A stretch of 64,000 nucleotides of DNA, taken from assembly GCF_012027495.1 (NCBI RefSeq), contig NZ_SNUK01000002.1:393003-457002 (forward strand), read 5' to 3'. The stretch comes from Thermococcus sp. JdF3 (GTDB lineage: Archaea; Methanobacteriota_B; Thermococci; Thermococcales; Thermococcaceae). Positions 36,861 to 44,385 of this stretch are shown piece after piece. Below the pieces are notes generated by a model. The model did no database searches. It worked only from the letters and a program-made list of their open reading frames with translations, and was not told the DNA's origin. Numbering within the stretch: the stretch's first letter is position 1; each line of letters starts with the position of its first letter. The translations under genes and the position numbers were made by a program.

Positions 36861-36920
36861 ACGGCGTCAGATAGCGTTGCTCTTCACCGATCCGCGCAAT
36901 TCGCTGTCATCATCCGCGGT
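36861..36920 (-). ncRNA. candidate C/D box sRNA (2'-O-methylation guide)
   Basis: Read on the minus strand, the order is a perfect C box (ATGATGA, 36913-36907), 12 nt, D'-like CGGA, 3 nt, C'-like GTGAAGA, 10 nt, and a perfect D box (CTGA, 36870-36867). The ends ACCGCGG and CGCCGT can pair with one mismatch. A box A (GCTTATAT, 36948-36941) lies 25 bp from the predicted 5' end. Guide targets would be CGCAATTCGCTG (D') and ATAGCGTTGC (D); I could not match them to rRNA or tRNA without a search. Confidence 0.55.
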
Positions 36921-37319
36921 TCAACCTTGCAGGTAGTAGGATATAAGCTTTCTCAGCTCGATGTTGCGCTCGGGCTTCCTCCCCAGGAACCTCTTAAGCC
37001 CGCTGTTCTCGGCCATCAGGCCAGACAGCTCAATGGCCAAGATTTTATTGTCCTCGCTCAGGCCGTAGGCCTTGAAGCGGAGCGGGGCGTATTCCTTCTC
37101 AAGCTCCCACGTCCTTTCCTCGAGCTCCTTCACCCTCTCCTCGAGCTCCTCAAGGTTCCCCTTCGGCTCACGGAACTCGCCGGTTAAAGCTATCTCAACG
37201 ACCCTCTCGGGAGAAACGCCGTAGCGCCCGGCAAGCTCCTCGATACTCTTCCACAGGCTCTCATCGAGCTCAACCTCGATTTTCCCGAAGCCCTTCTCGG
37301 GCCTGATGATGAGCCTCAT
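36921..37319 (-). CDS. third gene of MNT-HEPN operon: ribbon-helix-helix-like N-terminus plus coiled coil
   Basis: The protein has 132 residues. Residues about 13-50 read like a ribbon-helix-helix unit (a strand IEVELDE, then helices LWKSIEELAGRYG and SPERVVEIAL). A heptad-rich coiled coil follows (NLEELEERVKELEERTWELE), then a basic end. No family is recognised with confidence. Its ATG overlaps the HEPN stop (ATGA) behind GGAGG, so it is translationally coupled. A DNA-binding or adaptor role in the module is inference. Confidence 0.7.
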   Translation of the reverse strand: MRLIIRPEKGFGKIEVELDESLWKSIEELAGRYGVSPERVVEIALTGEFREPKGNLEELEERVKELEERTWELEKEYAPLRFKAYGLSEDNKILAIELSGLMAENSGLKRFLGRKPERNIELRKLISYYLQG

Positions 37320-37753
37320 ACTTTTTCCTCCAGGAGTTTTTTCATGAGGGATAAGAACTCCTCCGCTATTTTTATCGCCTCCTCGACCTCCTCAGCGTCG
37401 GGTTCATAGACTATGTCGTACTGGTCCTCGTGCCTCAGCTCCCTCATTCTGTCCAGGAGTTCGACCCACGTCCCCTCCAGCTTCCCGCGTTTAACGTAGA
37501 ATTCCTCAAGGTAACGGGCGATGCAGTAGTGGCTCTTCTCCCTCCAGCCGTCGCGGAAAAGAACCGCCCTGGCGGCGTGGAACATGGCCATATAAGATGC
37601 CATGAGGGACGTCCGGTACGAGCCGTAGGTGAGGTTTCTCCTCGCCTCTTCGAGCCAGTCCCCGGCGCGTTTAATGCTCAACCAGCCTTTCTCTAGGGAC
37701 GGGGGAACCCTTCTCAACAGGTTCCTTTCGAGGCATCTCTCGAATCCGCTCAA
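37316..37753 (-). CDS. HEPN-domain protein
   Basis: The 145-residue all-helical protein has GWLSIKRAGDWLEEARRNL, then SLMASYMAMFHAARAVLF and, near the end, RELRHEDQYDIVYEPD in the place of the usual R...ADY motif. This fits the HEPN (PF05168-like) family paired with minimal nucleotidyltransferases. The strict R-X4-6-H-X-Y toxin motif of HepT is not present. The start is TTG 37753 behind GGGGGAG. The first 28 codons overlap the end of the MNT gene by 83 nt in another frame. Confidence 0.8.
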   Translation of the reverse strand: MSGFERCLERNLLRRVPPSLEKGWLSIKRAGDWLEEARRNLTYGSYRTSLMASYMAMFHAARAVLFRDGWREKSHYCIARYLEEFYVKRGKLEGTWVELLDRMRELRHEDQYDIVYEPDAEEVEEAIKIAEEFLSLMKKLLEEKV

Positions 37754-38279
37754 GGTTCTCCCCCCATATTATCATCGAGCCGTAGGCGAGTGAGTAGTAG
37801 AAAACCGGGTCGTTGGTTCTGAGCTTTCTAACCCTCTCAGGCGTGAGAACGAGGAGATTGACCTCCCTGCCGGTGGACTTTTCTATCTCCCTCTTCAGGG
37901 AGGCGGATCTGGCTATGCTCGGCCTCTCGACGAAGACCCAGACGTCGAGGTCACTTTCTGGCGTATTTTCCCCGGTTGCAAAGCTTCCGTACACCCCGAG
38001 GGCAATGACCCACCCGCTCTTCAGGGGCTCCAGCTTTTTGAAGAGCCACATAAAGTTGATGAACCTCTTGAGCTCCCGGGTTCTCGGAACGCTGAGTACA
38101 GTGAATCCCCTGCCGGATTTCTTGGCCATGCCGTACTTCACAAGAAGGTGCAGGGTTTTGGAGACGAGGCCCTTACTTAGACCAGTTGCCCTCGCGGTTT
38201 CTTCGACCCCCACCCGATGGCGCTCAAGCGCGTAGGCGAGGATCCTGATCCTCTCTTCGGTTGATACCAGTTCATGCAT
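37671..38279 (-). CDS. winged-helix domain fused to minimal nucleotidyltransferase (MNT)
   Basis: The 202-residue protein has a winged-helix DNA-binding domain (about 5-65; VEETARATGLSKGLVSKTL) joined to a nucleotidyltransferase with the GS-X10-DXD motif GSFATGENTPESDLD. In HEPN-MNT pairs the MNT partner inactivates the HEPN toxin by AMP transfer. Here a DNA-binding domain is attached, implying autoregulation. Three palindromes lie immediately upstream, the nearest covering the box A. The ATG is about 22 bases from that box A, so the mRNA is likely leaderless. Confidence 0.82.
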   Translation of the reverse strand: MHELVSTEERIRILAYALERHRVGVEETARATGLSKGLVSKTLHLLVKYGMAKKSGRGFTVLSVPRTRELKRFINFMWLFKKLEPLKSGWVIALGVYGSFATGENTPESDLDVWVFVERPSIARSASLKREIEKSTGREVNLLVLTPERVRKLRTNDPVFYYSLAYGSMIIWGENLERIREMPRKEPVEKGSPVPRERLVEH

Positions 38280-38292
38280 GTTACCGGCTCTC

Positions 38293-38353
38293 GTTCATGA
38301 TTTATGAACTTTTCGTTCACGTTCCATGAACGGCTTGTTCACGATCCGTGAAC
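38293..38353. promoter_or_regulatory. triple palindromic operator, 22-bp period
   Basis: Three 17-bp inverted repeats start at 38293 (GTTCATGATTTATGAAC), 38315 (GTTCACGTTCCATGAAC) and 38337 (GTTCACGATCCGTGAAC). The spacing is exactly 22 bp, about two helical turns, so a repressor would bind one face of the DNA. The first copy, read on the minus strand, contains the box A (CATAAATC) of the winged-helix/MNT gene that starts at 38279. The third overlaps the stop codon of the upstream coiled-coil gene. Confidence 0.8.
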
Positions 38354-38668
38354 TCTCTCAAGCTCCCGCTTTCTCTCCTCAACGGCCTTCCTCAGCTCCT
38401 CGTTCTCCTTTCTCAGCCTGTCGCGCTCGGCGGTCATGAGCTCCCTGTCCCTCAAAGCCTTCTCGTAGAACTCCCTGAGCTCTTCAATCTCCCCCTCCAT
38501 CTCTCGGAGCTTCTCCTCAAGCTTTCCCATCTTTCCGCGCAGAAACTCCTCGCGCTCCGCTTTGAGCGTTTCTTCAACCCTTGAAAGGTTCCCCTCGATG
38601 ATGGCTTTAACGTCCCTCCCCTTCAGGGCCTTGAATCTCTCCCTGGGCAGGGTTATCTCCAGCCTCAT
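38339..38668 (-). CDS. third gene of vapBC operon: short coiled-coil protein
   Basis: The 109-residue highly charged protein starts with a strand MRLEITLPRERF, then a helix (DVKAIIEGNLSRVEETLK), then about 70 residues of coiled coil (KLREMEGEIEELREFYEK). The ATG overlaps the VapC stop (ATGA). Its layout parallels the last gene of the neighbouring MNT-HEPN operon, although direct sequence similarity is weak apart from the first residues. The function is unknown. Confidence 0.65.
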   Translation of the reverse strand: MRLEITLPRERFKALKGRDVKAIIEGNLSRVEETLKAEREEFLRGKMGKLEEKLREMEGEIEELREFYEKALRDRELMTAERDRLRKENEELRKAVEERKRELERVHGS

Positions 38669-39120
38669 GGTTCCTCACGCGACCGAAGCCATTCAAGGAA
38701 TTCCTCGGGACTCATCATCGTGATCTCTCCCCCTGCTTTCCTCCGAAAGTCCTTGTCCCGGGTTATGAGGACGTCACACTTCGATGCGAGTGCAGACGCG
38801 AGTGCTACCGAGTCATAGGGGTCAGTTCCAAGTGTCAGCTGGAAGGAGAAGGCATCGATCAAAACAAGCTCGTTAGGGACGTAGACCTCTATGCCAACGT
38901 CCTCGATCTCCTTGACCCTCTCCGGGCTGACGTTGTTTCTCTTGAAGACGTGGGCACCCTCCATCAGCGTGAATATCGAAACTACACCCTCAACCCTCTC
39001 GGATTCAACGAGCTCCAGGATTTTCAGTGGGGCTTCCCACAACCTGCCCCCTGTTTTTGGGTCTTCCTCCTTGAACCAGACGTTCAGGAGGACGTTCGTG
39101 TCGATGTACACCCTAATCAT
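38665..39120 (-). CDS. vapC: PIN-domain ribonuclease toxin, VapC family
   Basis: The 151-residue PIN domain has catalytic acidic residues in YIDTNVLLNVWF, FTLMEGAHVF, LGTDPYDSVALASAL and LITRDKDFRR. It overlaps a 55-residue VapB-like gene upstream and the coiled-coil gene downstream. VapC toxins usually cut tRNA or rRNA; the target here is not known. Confidence 0.9.
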   Translation of the reverse strand: MIRVYIDTNVLLNVWFKEEDPKTGGRLWEAPLKILELVESERVEGVVSIFTLMEGAHVFKRNNVSPERVKEIEDVGIEVYVPNELVLIDAFSFQLTLGTDPYDSVALASALASKCDVLITRDKDFRRKAGGEITMMSPEEFLEWLRSREEP

Positions 39121-39280
39121 ACCATTCCTCCCTGAGTTTCCTTATCAGCTCGACGCTCGTCATGCCCTCCGGTAGTTTTCCCTCGAGTATCCCGAGCATC
39201 TTTCCGGCGGAGCCTTTCTTGGGGGCCCTCTTCCTTCGGGTTTCCATTATGAGGGTGAGGGTTTTCATGTCCACCAGCAT
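39113..39280 (-). CDS. VapB-like antitoxin (short)
   Basis: This is a 55-residue protein beginning MLVDMKTLTLIMETRRKR and ending TSVELIRKLREEWYD, a C-terminal helix typical of antitoxins that wrap PIN toxins. GGTGGTGGG precedes the ATG at 39280. It overlaps the VapC start by eight bases. The N-terminal DNA-binding part is short, so its fold is unclear. Confidence 0.75.
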   Translation of the reverse strand: MLVDMKTLTLIMETRRKRAPKKGSAGKMLGILEGKLPEGMTSVELIRKLREEWYD

Positions 39281-39292
39281 CCCACCACCGGC

Positions 39293-40153
39293 CTAACTTC
39301 GGCGGTTTTGTATTTTAAACTTCCTCTCCAGCTCGGTTTTCCTGTCGTAGCAGAGGACGTAGAACGCCAGAAGCCCCTTCCACTTCCCGTAGGGTTCAAT
39401 GACCTCGCGGACGTCCTTTTCCTTAACCTCTTTGACACTCTTCCCAAAAATCTTTGCTATTCCCCTCCTCAGCCCTAAATCACCCGCAGGATAGACGTTC
39501 TTCCTGAGGCCGTAGGCGAGGAACAGCTCGGCGCTCCACTTCCCTATTCCGCGGAACCTCGTGAGATACCTTATCGCGTCATCAACGCCCCAGTACCAGA
39601 GCTCAAGGTCGAGCTTTCCGCTCAGGTACAGCTCCGTGAGGCCCTTTATGTAACCGGCGCGGTAGCCGAGCTTCGCTTTTTTGAGCTCCTCTTCGCTCAG
39701 AGACACTATTCTCTCAGGACGCGGAAAGGCGTAGATGCCCCCAACGGGCTCTCCTGCCAGTTCGACGAGGTTTCTAATCGTCCTCTGGGCGAACTCGAAG
39801 CTGACCTGCTGCTGGGCTATCGTCTCAACCAGGGCCTGGTACGGGCTCGGCGCTGCTGGAACCGTCAGGCCGTAGAACTCGTCAATGAGAAAAGCAAAGG
39901 GGGAATCGCTCATTTCGGCGTAGAATGAATCTAGGTCCGTATCGAGGCCGAGAACAAAGGCCAGCCTATCCCTCGCTTCTTTTCGCTCCCTCCTCCCCCA
40001 ATCCCCGGGAAAGTGGAAGTCCCCGTCGTAGGCAACGATTCCGACCCTTCCGGTGCTCAGCCTGATGGCCTGGTAGAACGTCCCGTCCTTAAATACCCAC
40101 GTGCCGTTGCGTATCATCTCGCGGGCCGTTTTTTCGAGATCGATCTCAGCCAT
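39293..40153 (-). CDS. AlkA-type DNA base-excision glycosylase (HhH-GPD)
   Basis: The 286-residue protein has the HhH-GPD core: QQQVSFEFAQRTIRNLVE, the hairpin FRGIGKWSAELFLAYGL, and the catalytic aspartate in YPAGDLGLRRG. The N-terminal domain (about 1-95) is AlkA-like. The likely substrate is alkylated or deaminated purine. The start at 40153 overlaps the upstream small gene by 40 nt. A second ATG at 40117 forms an ATGA overlap with that gene's stop and is a credible alternative that shortens the protein by 12 residues. Confidence 0.88.
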   Translation of the reverse strand: MAEIDLEKTAREMIRNGTWVFKDGTFYQAIRLSTGRVGIVAYDGDFHFPGDWGRRERKEARDRLAFVLGLDTDLDSFYAEMSDSPFAFLIDEFYGLTVPAAPSPYQALVETIAQQQVSFEFAQRTIRNLVELAGEPVGGIYAFPRPERIVSLSEEELKKAKLGYRAGYIKGLTELYLSGKLDLELWYWGVDDAIRYLTRFRGIGKWSAELFLAYGLRKNVYPAGDLGLRRGIAKIFGKSVKEVKEKDVREVIEPYGKWKGLLAFYVLCYDRKTELERKFKIQNRRS

Positions 40154-40434
40154 CGGTCGAGCCTAACGGGGTTCTCCCTTATATCCTTTAGGGTCGAGAC
40201 GTAGAGCCTCTTTCCATCGACGGAGCGCTTGATTTGAAGCTCGCCCCTTTCCTCTAGGAAGCGCATGGCCTCTTTAACCTCTTCCGCACGAACCTCGAAG
40301 TTCTCCCTCAGGAAGTCCCAGTAGGGTTCGTGCAGGCTGTATCCGGCGGCCGCACGGACGAGCTCCCAGGCCCTCGCGACCTTTTCATCACCCCTGGCGA
40401 CGCGGTAGAGCTTGGCCAGAGTTTTCAGCCCCAT
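40114..40434 (-). CDS. small winged-helix-like hypothetical protein
   Basis: The 106-residue protein has a helical pattern with a possible wing near the end (RFLEERGELQIKRSVDGKRLYV). The family is not recognised. The ATG at 40434 is exactly 25 bp from a box A (ATATAAAT, 40455-40462 on the minus strand), so a leaderless transcript is expected. It is coupled to the AlkA-like glycosylase and divergent from the NfeD gene. Confidence 0.65.
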   Translation of the reverse strand: MGLKTLAKLYRVARGDEKVARAWELVRAAAGYSLHEPYWDFLRENFEVRAEEVKEAMRFLEERGELQIKRSVDGKRLYVSTLKDIRENPVRLDRWLRSISKKRPAR

Positions 40435-40525
40435 GTTGCTGAATTCCCGCACAACATATAAATCACTTTTGGAAGGCAGGCAAAAGGTTTAAACCCTTTA
40501 GTAGTACTGATATCAGGGGGTAAGT

Positions 40526-41878
40526 ATGCGGCCCAAGGTTGCGCTGACGGCACTGGTGCTCTTCATGGTGCTCGTTCTTCAGCCGGGAGTACACGCACAG
40601 GGGAACACAGTTTACGTTGCAAAGGTCGATGGAATGATAACCGGCTATACAGTCGATCAGTTCGACAGATACATAAGCGAGGCCGAAAGGGCGAATGCCT
40701 CCGCCATAATCATAGAGCTGAACACCCCCGGCGGCAGGGCCGACGCCATGCAGGAGATAGTAACGCGGATTGAGAGCGCCAGGGTCCCGGTTATCATCTA
40801 CGTATACCCCTCAGGCGGAATGGCAGCATCCGCAGGAACGTACATCGCTCTGAGCTCCCATCTCATAGCCATGGCCCCGGGGACTGTGATAGGGGCCTGC
40901 AGGCCGATACTCGGCTACGGCCAGAACGGAAGCATCGTCGAAGCCCCGCCGAAGATAACCAACTTCTACGTGGCCTACCTCCGCGAGCTGGCCCGGATGA
41001 GCGGCAGGAACGAGACGCTCGCGGCGGAGTTTATAACCGAGGACAGGAGCGTAACCCCCGAGGAGGCCATGAAGCACGGGGTCATTGAGGTCATAGCGAC
41101 CGACCTTGACGACCTCCTCCAGAAAGCCGACGGCATGGAGACAAAGATGCCGGTCAAGGGAAAGGGGAAGGTCGTGCTGCACATCAAAAACGCGAACGTG
41201 GTTTACCTGGAGCCATCCTTCAGGGACACAGTTGTAAAGTACATAACCGACCCAACCATAGCGTACCTCCTTCTGAACATAGGCTTCATAGGGCTGATAT
41301 TCGGCTTTTTAACCCCCGGCTGGCACGTGCCGGAAACCATAGGGGCCATACTTCTGGTGCTCGGCCTCATCGGACTGGGCTACTTCGGATACCGCAGCGC
41401 GGGTCTGGTCCTCATAGTTCTGGCGATAATATTCTTCATAGCCGAGGCCCTGACGCCGACCTTTGGCCTGTTCACAGTCGCGGGGGTTGTGACCTTCGTC
41501 ATAGGGGGCATTCTGCTCTTCAGCGGAACCGGAGCCGGAGGTGAGTACCTGGTGACGAGTGAGACGTACTCAGTACTGCGTATAGCGATACTGGTCATGG
41601 CAATACTGCTCGGGCTGTTCTTCCTCTTCGGTGCAGCGACCGTGATCAGGGCACACAGGAAAAAGCCCGAGGCCGGGAAAGAGGAGCTCATAGGGGAAGT
41701 CGGAAAGGTCGTGGAAGACGTAGACCCTGAGGGCGTCGTCAAGCTTCGTGGGGAACTCTGGAAGGCGGAGAGCAGGGACGGGAGGAGAATCCCGGTCGGG
41801 GAGAAGGTCAAAGTTGTTGAAGTCAGGGGGTTGACCCTCATCGTCGAAAAAGTTGATGGAGTGAAGGAGGGAGAATGA
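40526..41878 (+). CDS. NfeD-type membrane serine protease (ClpP-like, stomatin operon partner)
   Basis: The 450-residue protein has a signal peptide (to about residue 24, GVHA) and a ClpP-like domain with catalytic Ser102 (GGMAASAGTYI) and Lys143 (PPKITNF). About five membrane helices (250-370) and a C-terminal OB-fold NfeD domain (LIGEVGKVVEDV) follow. The residues correspond to the Ser-Lys dyad of Pyrococcus PH1510-N, offset by five. The next gene is stomatin, its known substrate family. A box A (GGTTTAAACC, near 40486-40495) is upstream. Confidence 0.94.
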   Translation: MRPKVALTALVLFMVLVLQPGVHAQGNTVYVAKVDGMITGYTVDQFDRYISEAERANASAIIIELNTPGGRADAMQEIVTRIESARVPVIIYVYPSGGMAASAGTYIALSSHLIAMAPGTVIGACRPILGYGQNGSIVEAPPKITNFYVAYLRELARMSGRNETLAAEFITEDRSVTPEEAMKHGVIEVIATDLDDLLQKADGMETKMPVKGKGKVVLHIKNANVVYLEPSFRDTVVKYITDPTIAYLLLNIGFIGLIFGFLTPGWHVPETIGAILLVLGLIGLGYFGYRSAGLVLIVLAIIFFIAEALTPTFGLFTVAGVVTFVIGGILLFSGTGAGGEYLVTSETYSVLRIAILVMAILLGLFFLFGAATVIRAHRKKPEAGKEELIGEVGKVVEDVDPEGVVKLRGELWKAESRDGRRIPVGEKVKVVEVRGLTLIVEKVDGVKEGE

Positions 41879-42724
41879 ATGGCCATAACGGCAAGTACCG
41901 TGGTCATTTCGATTGTTTTGTTGTTTGTTTTGATTATCCTGGCGACGGCAATAAAGATAGTCAAGGAGTACGAGAGGGCCGTCATCTTCCGCCTTGGAAG
42001 GGTCGTGGGAGCCAGAGGGCCTGGACTGTTCTTCATAATCCCGATCTTCGAGAAGGCCGTCATAGTGGACCTCAGGACCAGGGTCCTCGACGTGCCCGTT
42101 CAGGAGACCATAACCAAGGACAACGTGCCCGTCAGGGTGAACGCCGTGGTCTACTTCCGCGTCGTCGATCCAGTGAAGGCCGTGACGCAGGTGGCGAACT
42201 ACATAATGGCCACGAGCCAGATAGCTCAGACCACGCTGAGGAGCGTCATAGGCCAGGCCCACCTCGACGAGCTGCTCAGCGAGAGGGAGAAGCTCAACCT
42301 CCAGCTCCAGAAGATAATCGACGAGGCAACCGACCCATGGGGCATAAAGGTCAGCACGGTCGAGATAAAGGACGTTGAGCTGCCGAGTGGAATGCAGAGG
42401 GCGATGGCCAGGCAGGCCGAGGCCGAGAGGGAGAGGAGGGCCAGGATAACCCTTGCAGAGGCGGAGCGTCAGGCCGCTGAGAAGCTCCGCGACGCCGCTG
42501 AGATAGTGTCCCAGCACCCGATGGCCCTTCAGCTCAGGACGCTCCAGACCATAAGCGATGTTGCCAGCGACAAGAGCAACGTGATCATCCTGCCGCTCCC
42601 GATGGAGATGCTCAAGCTCTTCAGGAGCCTGGCGGACACCGCGGAGATGGCCAGGGTAAAGCTTGAAAAGGAAGTCCAGGAGAAGCTGGAGGCCGAGGCC
42701 AGGGCAAAGGCGGGAGGGGAGTGA
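41879..42724 (+). CDS. stomatin/prohibitin family membrane protein
   Basis: The 281-residue protein has an N-terminal membrane helix (about 5-27), the SPFH/Band 7 domain ([20 protein letters not shown]), a coiled-coil segment rich in Ala/Glu/Arg, and a hydrophobic C-terminal patch at 234-247 ([14 protein letters not shown]). In Pyrococcus the partner NfeD protease cuts stomatin in this patch. The ATG directly follows the nfeD stop, so the pair is an operon. Confidence 0.94.
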   Translation: MAITASTVVISIVLLFVLIILATAIKIVKEYERAVIFRLGRVVGARGPGLFFIIPIFEKAVIVDLRTRVLDVPVQETITKDNVPVRVNAVVYFRVVDPVKAVTQVANYIMATSQIAQTTLRSVIGQAHLDELLSEREKLNLQLQKIIDEATDPWGIKVSTVEIKDVELPSGMQRAMARQAEAERERRARITLAEAERQAAEKLRDAAEIVSQHPMALQLRTLQTISDVASDKSNVIILPLPMEMLKLFRSLADTAEMARVKLEKEVQEKLEAEARAKAGGE

Positions 42725-42827
42725 ACTACGAATAGTTTTTCCTCTATCTTTTTCCCACGTCTTTAGATGAACCGCAAAAAATAAAAGCATTGCCAGCATA
42801 GTTCATACACGCAAACTGAATACTCCG

Positions 42828-42836
42828 TATAAAATC
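42828..42836 (+). promoter_or_regulatory. box A promoter of the MinD operon
   Basis: GTATAAAAT lies in the 173-base gap after stomatin, about 65 bp before the TTG start, giving a leader of about 35-40 nt. T-rich runs just after the stomatin stop (TTTTTCCTCTATCTTTTT) may terminate the previous operon. Confidence 0.55.
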
Positions 42837-42897
42837 GAAGGTCACAGTGATTATCGCGGGAAAGCGTCGTTAGCGCTTTACACCGGAGGTGTTAACT

Positions 42898-43677
42898 TTG
42901 GAAGGCCGTTCAATTGTTTTTGCATCTGGAAAAGGTGGAACTGGTAAAACAACGACGGTTGCAAACCTGGGTGTTGCTCTGGCCCAGTTCGGAAAGGAGG
43001 TCATTCTGCTGGACGCGGACATCACGATGGCGAACCTGAGCCTCGTCCTTGGAATGGAGGACATTCCGATAACCCTCCACGACGTTCTGGCGGGCGAAGC
43101 GGACCTCAAGGACGCCATCTACGAAGGTCCAGCGGGAGTCAAGGTCATACCGGGAGGACTGAGCCTGGAGAAGATAAAGAAGGCCAAGCCGGAAAAGCTC
43201 AGGCAGCTCATCAGGGAGATAGGCCAGATGGCGGATTTCGTCCTCATCGATGCCCCCGCTGGCCTCGAAATGACATCCGTCACCGCCCTTCTCATAGGCA
43301 AAGAGCTCATAATCGTTACCAACCCCGAGATATCCGCGATCACGGACTCCCTTAAAACCAAGCTCATCGCCGAGAAGCTCGGAACACTCCCCCTCGGAGC
43401 GATACTCAACAGGGTAACCAACGAGAAGACCGAACTCACCCAGGAGGAGATAGAGGCCATTCTTGAGGTTCCGGTTCTGGCGGTGATACCCGAGGATCCC
43501 GAAGTCAAGCGTGCAAGCGCCTACGGTGTCCCGCTGGTAATCAAGAACCCCACCAGCCCGTCGGCAATAGCCATCAAACAGCTTGCGGCCAAACTTGCGG
43601 GAATCAAGTGGCAACCGCCCGAGCCAGAGAGCCCCATAAAGAGGGTCTTCAAGGCACTCTTTGGAGGGAAGAAGTGA
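42898..43677 (+). CDS. minD: MinD/ParA-family ATPase
   Basis: The 259-residue protein has the deviant Walker A motif ASGKGGTGKTTT, then LLDADITMANLSLVLG and LIDAPAGLEM. The C-terminal tail SPIKRVFKALFGGKK can form an amphipathic membrane-binding helix. The start is TTG 42898 behind GGAGGTG. Archaeal MinD paralogues help position surface structures rather than act with MinE. The next gene, a small membrane protein, overlaps by one base and is a likely partner. Confidence 0.92.
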   Translation: MEGRSIVFASGKGGTGKTTTVANLGVALAQFGKEVILLDADITMANLSLVLGMEDIPITLHDVLAGEADLKDAIYEGPAGVKVIPGGLSLEKIKKAKPEKLRQLIREIGQMADFVLIDAPAGLEMTSVTALLIGKELIIVTNPEISAITDSLKTKLIAEKLGTLPLGAILNRVTNEKTELTQEEIEAILEVPVLAVIPEDPEVKRASAYGVPLVIKNPTSPSAIAIKQLAAKLAGIKWQPPEPESPIKRVFKALFGGKK

Positions 43678-43925
43678 TGGCCGACGCCCTCGTGTATGGA
43701 ATCGTGGTCATCCTCATAATCCTCAACATAATCCTTCTGATGCTCTACTACTCCGCCAAAAGCAACCCCTACTACGTCGTCTACGACGAGGAGACCAAGA
43801 GCGCCCTCAAGAGGCGCGTCTCAAGCCTCAAGGAGGACCTCGAAAGCGAGCTCATAGACTTTGATGTTGAGGAGTGGGAAAAGACCCTCGAAGAGTCCAT
43901 TGACGAGGAAGTCAGGAACCTCTAA
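43677..43925 (+). CDS. small membrane protein coupled to MinD
   Basis: The 82-residue protein has one N-terminal membrane helix (about 5-25, LVYGIVVILIILNIILLML) and an acidic cytoplasmic helix region (LKEDLESELIDFDVEEWEK). No family is recognised. The ATG overlaps the minD stop (TGATG), so the two are translated together. It may act as a membrane tether or regulator of MinD; this is inference from context. Confidence 0.7.
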   Translation: MADALVYGIVVILIILNIILLMLYYSAKSNPYYVVYDEETKSALKRRVSSLKEDLESELIDFDVEEWEKTLEESIDEEVRNL

Positions 43926-44014
43926 GCTTTTTAACCATTTTGTTATTAAACATTTTTGGGGCGTTAAATTTTAAAAGGTCTGTTCTATTAACTCTAAAAT
44001 GGGGGTGGGCTGTT

Positions 44015-44263
44015 ATGAAGGTCCGGCTCGGCTATCCAGACAGGATAGTCGAGGTCGATGATAGGACCGTCCGCGTCTTCAGGGGCAGACTCGTGAGCGC
44101 CCCCCTGAGTGAGGTCGTGAGCTACTACCTGAGGGGCGATGGACTTCTGCCGCCCGCAGTCAGGGAAATCGCCCGCGACATCGTTGGAGTTCTCCTCAGA
44201 ACGGGTGAGCTCAAGGGTGAGTATCAGGGGATTACAGAGCAGGTTCATGGCCTCAGCAGATGA
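44015..44263 (+). CDS. small hypothetical protein
   Basis: The 82-residue soluble protein (MKVRLGYPDRIVEVDDRTVR) has no recognised motif. GGGGGTGGG precedes the ATG, and a box A (AATTTTAAAAGG, 43967-43978) lies about 40 bp upstream, which supports a real gene. It is monocistronic. Confidence 0.6.
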   Translation: MKVRLGYPDRIVEVDDRTVRVFRGRLVSAPLSEVVSYYLRGDGLLPPAVREIARDIVGVLLRTGELKGEYQGITEQVHGLSR

Positions 44264-44385
44264 TTTCTACATTATCCTGCAAGACCCCATCCCTTTTTTA
44301 AAATGTTTTTCCCGTACATCAGTTGAAAAAGTTTAAGTATTCTTCCGCACAATACTAGGAACTAAACTCACAGGAGGGAATGGAA

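Noticed and set aside
42767..42822. Possible second C/D box sRNA in the stomatin-minD gap
   Set aside because: The C box is imperfect, no D'/C' pair has correct spacing, and no box A fits.
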